A stretch of DNA of 6,067 nt from Chromatiales bacterium (lineage in GTDB: Bacteria > Pseudomonadota > Gammaproteobacteria > UBA6429 > Thiohalophilaceae): assembly GCA_024641465.1 (NCBI GenBank), contig JAHEDB010000152.1, positions 1 through 6,067 of the forward strand, written 5' to 3'. Both the position numbers and the translations under genes were made by a program. Positions 1 through 5,243 of the stretch are shown piece after piece. The first letter of the stretch is position 1; every line of letters starts with the position of its first letter. The notes beneath the pieces are model-generated. The model was not told the DNA's origin. It worked only from the letters and a program-made list of their open reading frames with translations, and made no database searches.

Positions 1-1180
1 CATCCAATTGCTGGGCAGGCCGTCTGATAAATTCGTGGCCGGGTGAACGCCGCCGACGTTTGATGCGCAAGGCCGGCGCCCGGCTTTCCAGCTCGATTGC
101 CGATATCTCGCCCTGCCAGGCTTGCGACAGGCCAAGCAAGTGGCGTGGTATCGCCTTGTCATAGAGACGCCGGATCGACGGGATGTTTGCCCCGTATCGC
201 GCCAACTGGATATCACCATCGGCCCAGGCCAGCCCCGCCAGACCTTCCCGGCTGGCGTGCATCAACATCAGCTTCAGGCCCAGCCCTACCCAGTCCTTGT
301 AAAACGGCGCGGGCGGCACCTCGGCCCGAAAGCGGGGATTGGCATTTTTGATGCTGGCCTGATGCCAGTCACTCTGGAGCTCTTCGATAAACAGCAGTTT
401 TCGCCCATGACGGTCGATGCGGATCTTGGTGCGGATATGCAACAGGACGTTGCGTTCGGTAAAGTGTGAACCAAAATGGGATAACGGATAGTCAGGCAGG
501 GTAAGCAGCCATTCACGATAGTCCTCGCCGCCGTACAGACTGACATGCGCGTATCGGGACCGATAGCCCTGCTTATGCGGGTGTTTTAATTCGACTCGCT
601 CGTTGCACAGTTCCAGACGAATGCTCGAAAAATCCATCTCCGCCAACACCGCCTGTTTGCTTATCCCGTGCCGTCCGTCATGCGTGGCCAGATACTCGAT
701 TAGCCCCGAGCAGTCTAACTCCTCCTGTCGCAGCCCCTGTTGCCGCAGGTTGAGCAAGGTCTGTCGCCATTGCGTGGCGGGCATGGTCGTCAGCGGCAAG
801 GCCATAAGCAGTTTGTATAGCCTGCTATATAAAAGTGCCGGGTAAGGATAGGAATCAATGGCCAACGGCAGGTCATCATAAATCAGCCTGCGCCGCGCCC
901 CTTCTATCTCATACCGCGTGGACGAGTCATGCAGCCAGGTCAGCACACCACGCCGGTCCGGTTCGGACAGCGTAATCAACCAGTCCTGGTCCGCCAGTGT
1001 ATGTCCCGTAAAGCGTGGGGAGTCCGGTCGGTCACATGACTGGGCGAGGGTAATATCGACCAAGGGATATAACTGTTCGTGGGGGGTTTGCCTTGAAATA
1101 CGGATATTCCGGCGGGTCGCGTGATACCGCGCCCGCTCGCTGCTGATTCCAATCACCTGACCATTAGACAGTACCGGCAT
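1..1180 (-). CDS. Large-polyvalent-protein-domain protein, 3' end beyond the window
   Basis: The minus strand is open from an ATG at 1180 to the left edge (393 codons, no stop), so the C-terminus is missing. The first in-frame stop upstream is at 1217-1219 and no other ATG lies between, which fixes this start; the ribosome site (GGGCGGGG just upstream) is poor. Residues 1-230 are unrecognised. Residues about 240-360 carry the pattern I know from phage and plasmid polyvalent proteins: an ERNVLLHIR segment, then IEELQSDWHQ at 265-274, VPPAPFYKDW at 288-297, a W-x2-G-x2-Q-x2-RY motif at 319-329, and YDKAIPRHL at 340-348. A basic run (KRRRR) follows at 374-378. The domain's biochemical role is unknown to me. 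There are no phage structural genes nearby, and the gene looks GC-richer than its neighbours, which is compatible with transfer. The family call rests on motif memory only. The frame itself is secure. Confidence 0.75.
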   Translation of the reverse strand, partial: MPVLSNGQVIGISSERARYHATRRNIRISRQTPHEQLYPLVDITLAQSCDRPDSPRFTGHTLADQDWLITLSEPDRRGVLTWLHDSSTRYEIEGARRRLIYDDLPLAIDSYPYPALLYSRLYKLLMALPLTTMPATQWRQTLLNLRQQGLRQEELDCSGLIEYLATHDGRHGISKQAVLAEMDFSSIRLELCNERVELKHPHKQGYRSRYAHVSLYGGEDYREWLLTLPDYPLSHFGSHFTERNVLLHIRTKIRIDRHGRKLLFIEELQSDWHQASIKNANPRFRAEVPPAPFYKDWVGLGLKLMLMHASREGLAGLAWADGDIQLARYGANIPSIRRLYDKAIPRHLLGLSQAWQGEISAIELESRAPALRIKRRRRSPGHEFIRRPAQQLD

Positions 1181-1223
1181 CGTTCCCCGCCCTTGTCGTC
1201 TGCTTTGTTTAGTAATTTAGTCA

Positions 1224-1229
1224 AGTATA
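1224..1229 (-). promoter_or_regulatory. Possible -10 box of the polyvalent-domain gene
   Basis: On the minus strand the hexamer is TATACT, five of six matches to the sigma70 -10 consensus, and it would give a leader of roughly 35-40 bases to the ATG at 1180. I find no convincing -35 hexamer at 16-18 bases upstream, so this is a weak call. Confidence 0.25.
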
Positions 1230-1259
1230 GGGGGAAATTGAAACCAAAGGGAATAGCCG

Positions 1260-1283
1260 TAACTCTCAGAAAAAAAAGAGTTA
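1260..1283. repeat. AT-rich inverted repeat in the 1181-1363 spacer
   Basis: TAACTCT (1260-1266) and AGAGTTA (1277-1283) form perfect 7-base arms around a 10-base A-rich loop. A 10-base palindrome, ACTGATCAGT, lies close by at 1293-1302. Both sit between the stop of the small cysteine protein gene (1364) and the start of the polyvalent-domain gene (1180), so they may be operator or 3'-end elements. The stem is too AT-rich for a normal intrinsic terminator. Confidence 0.3.
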
Positions 1284-1363
1284 TTTAACCATACTGATCA
1301 GTGGATAATTTTTAGGAGTAGAGGATGGGAGTGGGCAAGGCTGGTGCGAGTGGGCGTGGCCGG

Positions 1364-1645
1364 TTAGTAGTGACTCAGTTCTGTTTCAATCAGTCGACGA
1401 AGTTTGTCGCGGCAGTTGGTGACCTTGCAGTCATCGGCATAGCGGCAACCCAACTGGACATCCAGGACGATGTCATCTTCAACATCCAGCATGCAGACCA
1501 GGGCGATCTCTTCCTTTTCCGTTTCGGATTTGGCCTGTTGCAACATGGTAATGGTATTGCACCCATCAACAAAGCGCAGCTTTGCATAGTGGGCAATGCG
1601 ATCAAAGTCATAATTCCCGAAACAACCCGGACTACGATTTACCAT
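1364..1645 (-). CDS. Small cysteine protein, paralogue A (unrecognised family)
   Basis: This gene codes for 93 residues from an ATG; only a weak ribosome site is visible. I do not recognise the family. The protein is predicted soluble, with no signal peptide or membrane segment. Its core is about 60% identical to the product of 2282-2635 (51 of 83 aligned positions by eye), and the differences are mostly conservative (D/E, K/R, V/I, S/T), so this strand is the coding one. Shared landmarks are C8, a YDF motif at 12-14, TIT-x-LQQA at 31-38, S-E-x-EKE at 40-45, IALVC at 47-51, and a C-terminal C-x5-C-x4-C cluster (C67, C73, C78) ending in NCRD. C29 is unique to this copy. The conserved cysteines suggest metal binding or a redox role, which is inference. 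It lies 96 bases downstream of the GFA gene on the same strand. Confidence 0.75.
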   Translation of the reverse strand: MVNRSPGCFGNYDFDRIAHYAKLRFVDGCNTITMLQQAKSETEKEEIALVCMLDVEDDIVLDVQLGCRYADDCKVTNCRDKLRRLIETELSHY

Positions 1646-1710
1646 AAACTCGAGACCTTGGTACCTGCTGAGGATGACACCCAGAGTATAGTCCGCGGCA
1701 ATCCTGCCTC

Positions 1711-1728
1711 AGTTGACACAGGTCAACT
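1711..1728 (-). repeat. Short hairpin downstream of the GFA gene
   Basis: AGTTGAC (1711-1717) and GTCAACT (1722-1728) are perfect 7-base arms around a 4-base loop, a compact hairpin between the GFA stop and the start of paralogue A. No T-tract follows on either strand, so it is more likely an mRNA processing, stabilising or operator element than an intrinsic terminator. Confidence 0.4.
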
Positions 1729-1732
1729 AACC

Positions 1733-1755
1733 TGACGGAGGCTATTTCTCCGTCA
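1733..1755 (-). repeat. Hairpin spanning the GFA stop codon
   Basis: TGACGGAG (1733-1740) and CTCCGTCA (1748-1755) form a perfect 8-base GC-rich stem with a 7-base loop that contains most of the GFA stop codon (TAG, read from 1744 to 1742). With the hairpin at 1711-1728 it makes a tandem pair. There is no following T-tract, so efficient intrinsic termination is doubtful. Transcript 3'-end protection or attenuation between GFA and paralogue A is possible. Confidence 0.45.
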
Positions 1756-2164
1756 CGTATTCCGCATAGCAAGGAATATCACCCGCACTGCATGACCAGT
1801 CAGCGCGCGAGTCCCAAAAGATATGCGCCTGAGGCAGTATATCGGGTGTATTGTCCAGAGAACCGGCTGGCAGCATGACAACCTGTAACTCAGGCACATG
1901 CCGGGGCATGCGACTACCACACTGCGTGCAAAAACTATTGGTAAAGCGCTCAGCCTCGGGGACCTTGTAGCGGGCAACCTGCCCCTCGCCCTGCAGCCAG
2001 TGGATCGCATCGGCCTTGATAAACAGGTTGGTGGCGTGACCGGTACCGGTAGCCTTGCGACAGCGCTGACAATGGCAGTGGTAAAAACGGCTCGCATCAC
2101 CCTTTATTTCGAACTTAACTGCTCCACACAAACAACTGCCTTGATAAGTCATTGTAGACATCAT
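1742..2164 (-). CDS. GFA / CENP-V family zinc-binding protein
   Basis: The 140-residue product matches the glutathione-dependent formaldehyde-activating enzyme (GFA, also CENP-V/Mss4-like) fold. The zinc-ligand cysteines are all visible in the usual order: C-x-C at 11-13 in GSCLCGAV, C-x-C-x2-C at 30-35 in HCHCQRC, and C-x2-C at 79-82 in FCTQCGS. The length is typical and there is no signal peptide, so it is a cytoplasmic protein. Family members bind zinc, and some catalyse S-hydroxymethylglutathione formation from formaldehyde and glutathione, but most are uncharacterised, so the substrate here is open. Two adjacent ATG codons (2164 and 2161) follow an AAGGGG ribosome site at 2168-2173. Core-AGG spacing is 5 bases to the first and 8 to the second, so either may be used. 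It is flanked on both sides by paralogous cysteine proteins on the same strand. Confidence 0.9.
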   Translation of the reverse strand: MMSTMTYQGSCLCGAVKFEIKGDASRFYHCHCQRCRKATGTGHATNLFIKADAIHWLQGEGQVARYKVPEAERFTNSFCTQCGSRMPRHVPELQVVMLPAGSLDNTPDILPQAHIFWDSRADWSCSAGDIPCYAEYVTEK

Positions 2165-2281
2165 AATCCCCTTGTGAATTACCTGTATGGTTCATCCTAC
2201 AAGTTGATATTACCCGATGACCGTCACTCTTGCAGCATGTGGCCTGCCAGTTGGACAGCGGGACAAGATAAGGAATTGTGT

Positions 2282-2635
2282 TTAGGCCAGTGAGTTGGCC
2301 GAATACTCTTTGGGTAGTGACGGAGGCAGGATAAGGGTGTGTGTGGAATTGGTTTTTACCAGTTCCTGTTGCAACAGGTTACGCAACAGATCACGGCAAT
2401 TGGAGAGTTTACAGCGGTCGGCATATCGGCAATGCAGGTTAATGTCGCGGATCTGATCGTCATCAACACTCAGCAGGCATACCAGGGCAATCTGTTCTTT
2501 TTCGCTTTCGGACGTTGCCTGTTGCAGTAAGGTAATCGTATCGATACCTTCGATAAAGCGCTTGCGTGCATATTGAGCGATCTGATTAAAATCATAATCC
2601 CCAAGGCAAGTTCTGTTCCTGACTACCTGTGACAA
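2282..2635 (-). CDS. Small cysteine protein, paralogue B (unrecognised family, TTG start)
   Basis: This gene codes for 117 residues. Its core (10-92) aligns without gaps to paralogue A, keeping C10, the YDF motif at 14-16, TIT-x-LQQA, S-E-x-EKE, IALVC (C53) and the C-x5-C-x4-C cluster (C69, C75, C80) followed by RD. A further 25 residues (93-117), polar then proline- and leucine-rich, have no counterpart in copy A. The start is inferred as TTG at 2635: no ATG or GTG precedes the conserved C10 in frame, and a stop lies upstream at 2666-2668. This start also gives an N-terminus similar in length to that of copy A. The ribosome site is weak. I do not recognise the function; metal or redox chemistry is inferred from the cysteines. 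It ends 117 bases before the GFA start. Confidence 0.75.
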   Translation of the reverse strand: MSQVVRNRTCLGDYDFNQIAQYARKRFIEGIDTITLLQQATSESEKEQIALVCLLSVDDDQIRDINLHCRYADRCKLSNCRDLLRNLLQQELVKTNSTHTLILPPSLPKEYSANSLA

Positions 2636-2664
2636 ACGCGATCTACCACTTCGTGAAAGCGGGA

Positions 2665-2670
2665 ATTATA
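2665..2670 (-). promoter_or_regulatory. Consensus -10 box upstream of paralogue B
   Basis: On the minus strand this is a perfect TATAAT, about 30 bases upstream of the TTG start at 2635, giving a leader of roughly 20 bases. The -35 region at normal spacing is a TATATA tract, not TTGACA, so strength is uncertain. It would drive the paralogue B, GFA and paralogue A block. Confidence 0.4.
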
Positions 2671-2719
2671 GTCGAAATGTCAGGATATATATACACCCGC
2701 TAAAGATCGTCCTATTAGC

Positions 2720-2740
2720 TTGATTTCTATGGCAAATCAA
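2720..2740 (-). repeat. AT-rich hairpin after the glycosylase-DUF1722 gene
   Basis: TTGATTT (2720-2726) and AAATCAA (2734-2740) are perfect 7-base arms with a 7-base loop, starting about 14 bases past the stop codon at 2754. It could mark the 3' end of that transcript, but the stem is AT-rich and no clear T-tract follows. Confidence 0.3.
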
Positions 2741-2753
2741 ACCAACCAGCCCC

Positions 2754-3452
2754 CTACTCCAACCAGGCGGCCAACTCACCGAGTGCGGTGGAAGACCATA
2801 AATAGTCGACTTGGCGTTCCCGGCTCAGGGTTTGTATATCCAGGATCAGACGTTTTGCGTCCAGGGTGTTGATGTCTGCCGGGGTTATGGAAGAAAAGTC
2901 TGAAACATAGCCCCACATGTGCTGCAGGGCGTTACGCAAACGGCCTGTCGTTGGGCGGGTCCTCAATAGCTCAGTCAGCTCACTCGCCAGCTCAGTAAAT
3001 TTTTCCTTACGCCGTGTTGTGGCAACCAGTTTACCCAGTCTTGTGTACGCCGTTGGTTGTCGCGCCAGCACCGAATACTTATGCTGCGCCCAAAGCTCCT
3101 GAGTGTTGCGGGGCAAGTGGATCCTGCCCTCCGCCCTGTTTTGATATTTGCCTTTCAGCAAATCAAACTGTCCAGCGGGTGAATCAATGAACGTGGCAGG
3201 CCAGAGCCCCTTGTTGGATCGCAATTGCACCGGTGTTTGATCACAAAACCCGCGTAGCGCCATTTCAGCACTCAACAAACGGTGCCGTTGCCGCAAGGCC
3301 CAGCCAAAACCGACCCAGCGCAGGGTCTCAGGATGGCGGGAATAGCCTTTCTTGTTATTGCGGATGATAGACACAATACCGTGTAACTCACGATGTTCCC
3401 CCAGCAGGCTCTGGTCATTCAGATAACCGGGGCTGACATCCCAGATGCGCAC
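2754..3452 (-). CDS. Pyrimidine-dimer glycosylase-like / DUF1722 fusion protein
   Basis: The 232-residue product has two regions. Residues 1-105 resemble the Pyr_excise family (T4 endonuclease V type): MRIWDVSPGYL at the extreme N-terminus, LLGEHREL at 16-23, KKGYSRHPETLRW at 34-46. E22 aligns with the T4 catalytic Glu23 and R21 with Arg22. Residues about 119-230 resemble DUF1722 (the C-terminal part of E. coli YbgA, encoded beside photolyase): LWAQHKYSVLAR at 120-131 and LRNALQHMWGYV at 172-183. The far C-terminus departs from the usual DUF1722 ending. The GTG start at 3452 puts residue 1 at the family's N-terminus. In T4 the nucleophile is the alpha-amine of Thr2 after Met removal; here Met1 would occupy that place, since Met before Arg is normally retained. 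Cleavage of UV or other DNA lesions is inferred, not shown. It begins 18 bases after the peroxiredoxin stop with no clear Shine-Dalgarno, suggesting co-transcription and perhaps translational coupling. Confidence 0.85.
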   Translation of the reverse strand: MRIWDVSPGYLNDQSLLGEHRELHGIVSIIRNNKKGYSRHPETLRWVGFGWALRQRHRLLSAEMALRGFCDQTPVQLRSNKGLWPATFIDSPAGQFDLLKGKYQNRAEGRIHLPRNTQELWAQHKYSVLARQPTAYTRLGKLVATTRRKEKFTELASELTELLRTRPTTGRLRNALQHMWGYVSDFSSITPADINTLDAKRLILDIQTLSRERQVDYLWSSTALGELAAWLE

Positions 3453-3470
3453 GACAGGCTGACCGGTTGT

Positions 3471-3938
3471 TTATTCCAGAGTTTTGACCCGCGCCAGCAT
3501 GGCACTGGCATGGCCTTCGGCGGTGACACCATAGATGACCTCTTGCAGGATACCGGCCTTATCGATCACAAAGGTCGAACGCACGATACCCATTTTCTTA
3601 ACGCCGTTCTTGTCCTTTTCCTGCCACACCCCATAGGCATCACACACAGCGCCTGAGGTATCTGCCAGTAGATCAACCTTTAAACCAAATTTATCGATAA
3701 ACGCCTGGTGGCTTGCGCAACTGTCCTTGCTCACCCCGATCACTACCGCATCATTGGCGGCAAATTCACCGGCCAGTTCGGTAAACTGGTTGGCCTCAAT
3801 GGTACAACCCGGGGTGTCATCCTTGGGATAAAAATACAACACCACATGCTTGCGGGCTTTAAAGTCAGATAAGTTGATGGTCTTATTGTCCTGATTGGGT
3901 GAACTGAACATCGGTGCAAGTTGTTTTTTTTCGAGCAT
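3471..3938 (-). CDS. bcp: Peroxiredoxin, BCP/PrxQ type, lacking the usual resolving cysteine
   Basis: This is a cytoplasmic thiol peroxidase of the AhpC/TSA fold that reduces H2O2 and organic hydroperoxides. From the start chosen here it has 155 residues, typical for BCP. The active-site segment FYPKDDTPGCT gives peroxidatic C45. The resolving cysteine at +5 in E. coli-type BCP (GCT-x2-A-C) is Asn here. The other cysteines are C74 (in SKDSC) and C99 (in AVCDAYGVW), and neither sits at the alternative helix-3 position I know from Xylella-type PrxQ. It may therefore be a 1-Cys enzyme or use C74 or C99. An ATG also exists at 3944, but the AGGA at 3945-3948 abuts it with no spacing and lies 6 bases before the ATG at 3938, so 3938 is preferred. 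It leads an apparent operon with the DNA glycosylase-like gene. Confidence 0.93.
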   Translation of the reverse strand: MLEKKQLAPMFSSPNQDNKTINLSDFKARKHVVLYFYPKDDTPGCTIEANQFTELAGEFAANDAVVIGVSKDSCASHQAFIDKFGLKVDLLADTSGAVCDAYGVWQEKDKNGVKKMGIVRSTFVIDKAGILQEVIYGVTAEGHASAMLARVKTLE

Positions 3939-3944
3939 GGTCAT

Positions 3945-3948
3945 TCCT
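3945..3948 (-). promoter_or_regulatory. Ribosome binding site that decides the peroxiredoxin start
   Basis: AGGA on the minus strand is directly adjacent to the upstream ATG (3944) but spaced 6 bases from the ATG at 3938. The spacing favours the downstream start and a protein two residues shorter. Confidence 0.6.
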
Positions 3949-3987
3949 GTTTAAGAATAGTCTATTTACACACAAGTTAAATGGTTA

Positions 3988-4011
3988 GTGTTTAACAAGG
4001 GAATTAAACAC
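3988..4011. repeat. Inverted repeat upstream of the peroxiredoxin gene
   Basis: GTGTTTAA (3988-3995) and TTAAACAC (4004-4011) are perfect 8-base arms around an 8-base spacer. They lie 50-75 bases upstream of the peroxiredoxin start and 36 bases after the stop of the amidohydrolase-like gene. The arms are AT-rich and no T-tract follows on the minus strand, so an operator for a dimeric regulator fits better than a terminator. The regulator is unknown. Confidence 0.45.
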
Positions 4012-4046
4012 CCGTAAAATCACATTAAACAAACTACAAACAAGAA

Positions 4047-5075
4047 TCAAGGCTGGTATAAACCGAATCGGCTGGCTGGCATAGCGGACTCGTAATTGGC
4101 TTCCTGGGTCTTCTGTTTGTAGGCGTCATCATCGAGACCGAATAACACCAGACCATTACGAAATGCAATACGCTCGGCCACCTGGGGTGGTAGCTGCCTT
4201 AACCAGTTACGGTAACGGGTCATGTAATGACGAAACTCATGCCAGTACTTACTGGTATACGTGCCACTACCCAGCATAAATCGATCAGAGTGACGTAACA
4301 GCACCTTACGCCAATGTACATCGAGCTTACCATCCGGCGCGATGTCACCGCGATGAGAGATCTCCACCCACAGACGAGGATAACGGTCCAGCATCTCACT
4401 CACTGTTTCCGGAGGGGTAAACATACCGGCATGGGCCCAGAGTATACGTAGTGAGGAATTCATGGCAAACAGCTGACTAATGGCGAGCGGGTCTGAACGG
4501 GCATGTAAAATCAGATCGTGCCTGGCAGCCAGATCCACCATACCCCGCACCACCGGTGTATCCAGTTGGCCGTCGAACAGAAAAAACTCACCGATACCAC
4601 GATAGACCCCACGCGCGATTTCCTGCTGCATATATTTGAGGATCTCCGCGTTGTTGAACCAGGTCTCCCGATCCTCACGCGTGAACTGCGGTACCAGCAT
4701 CGGAATCACCCGTTGCTGATCTTCACGGTACAAATTCAGTGTCCCTTCATTGGGTGTACTGCCAACCAGCAGCCAGGGGATATTTATTTCATCGGCGGTA
4801 TTCATGATCGCCTCGACAGATACCCAGCGCCATGACTCCTCGTTATAGTGGACCTGCATATCAAATATCGGTGGAGAGTGATCCTGTGGCCACAGGGCAT
4901 AGCCCAGCAGGGCCACGGGGATGCTGGCAAAGAGCAGGGTACGACCGGTTAGAGTTTCACTAAAGAAATAACGCAACCAGCCGAAGAGCACCGCGGCGCC
5001 TCGTCCGATATGGGTGGTGGTAATATAAAGCCCCAGCAGCCTGAGCCAGTAAGACCAGTTGCGTTTATTGGCCAT
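4047..5075 (-). CDS. Membrane-anchored amidohydrolase-fold protein, probably degenerate
   Basis: The 342-residue product starts at an ATG 7 bases after a strong AAGGAG. The N-terminus is basic, then amphipathic, and a hydrophobic helix at about 46-62 should anchor it with the remainder in the periplasm. Residues 70-315 read as an amidohydrolase-2 TIM barrel: FDMQVHY at 71-77 (strand 1), STPNEGTL at 106-113, YRGIGEFFLF at 158-167, LILHARSD at 188-195 with H191, WAHAGM at 213-218 with H215, and GSGTYT at 269-274. In canonical members strand 1 is D-x-H-x-H and the strand-8 segment carries a catalytic Asp (GTDT or GSDT). Here the first His is Gln74 and the Asp position is Gly271. Metal-dependent hydrolysis may therefore be lost or altered; binding or a structural role is possible. 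The substrate is unknown. It has its own promoter at 5131-5159. Confidence 0.85.
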   Translation of the reverse strand: MANKRNWSYWLRLLGLYITTTHIGRGAAVLFGWLRYFFSETLTGRTLLFASIPVALLGYALWPQDHSPPIFDMQVHYNEESWRWVSVEAIMNTADEINIPWLLVGSTPNEGTLNLYREDQQRVIPMLVPQFTREDRETWFNNAEILKYMQQEIARGVYRGIGEFFLFDGQLDTPVVRGMVDLAARHDLILHARSDPLAISQLFAMNSSLRILWAHAGMFTPPETVSEMLDRYPRLWVEISHRGDIAPDGKLDVHWRKVLLRHSDRFMLGSGTYTSKYWHEFRHYMTRYRNWLRQLPPQVAERIAFRNGLVLFGLDDDAYKQKTQEANYESAMPASRFGLYQP

Positions 5076-5114
5076 GCATCAACTCCTTGTTGCGCACAGA
5101 TAGATCGATACGAC

Positions 5115-5130
5115 AAAAACACTTGTTTTT
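5115..5130. repeat. Dyad at the predicted start site of the amidohydrolase transcript
   Basis: AAAAACA (5115-5121) and TGTTTTT (5124-5130) are perfect 7-base arms with a 2-base centre. The dyad begins just inside the -10 box at 5131-5136 and covers the expected transcription start, a placement typical of a repressor operator. A run of A and T on both sides means chance is not excluded. Confidence 0.4.
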
Positions 5131-5159
5131 AATTTAGGATGGCTGGTGCGTTGGGTCAA
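5131..5159 (-). promoter_or_regulatory. Sigma70-type promoter for the amidohydrolase-like gene
   Basis: On the minus strand TTGACC (5159-5154, five of six matches to TTGACA) is followed by a 17-base spacer and TAAATT (5136-5131, four of six matches to TATAAT). Transcription would begin near 5124, giving a leader of about 48 bases before the ATG at 5075. Confidence 0.55.
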
Positions 5160-5243
5160 CCTGCCAGATCAATACACCCTGTTTTTTCTGAACGCTCCTC
5201 AACAAAAACTACGTTCCAAGGGTTCGAAGGCATACCGGCCAGT

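Noticed and set aside
122..469. Several short frames on both strands inside 1-1180 that could pass as small genes.
   Set aside because: They lie within one uninterrupted minus-strand frame of 393 codons with recognisable domain motifs, which explains the whole region.
1260..1283. Intrinsic terminator for paralogue A, based on the 8-base T run on the minus strand.
   Set aside because: No GC-rich hairpin precedes the T run; the only stem here is AT-rich and encloses the run in its loop.
1325..1735. Open plus-strand frame of 136 codons opposite paralogue A, with a similar plus-strand frame opposite paralogue B (2339-2530).
   Set aside because: The two plus-strand translations resemble each other only because the minus-strand genes are paralogues. 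Substitutions are conservative in the minus frame, and the minus frame keeps cysteine spacing, so the plus frames are shadows.
1898..2293. Open plus-strand frame of 131 codons across the GFA gene.
   Set aside because: The minus frame has all the GFA cysteine ligands. The plus frame shows no family pattern.
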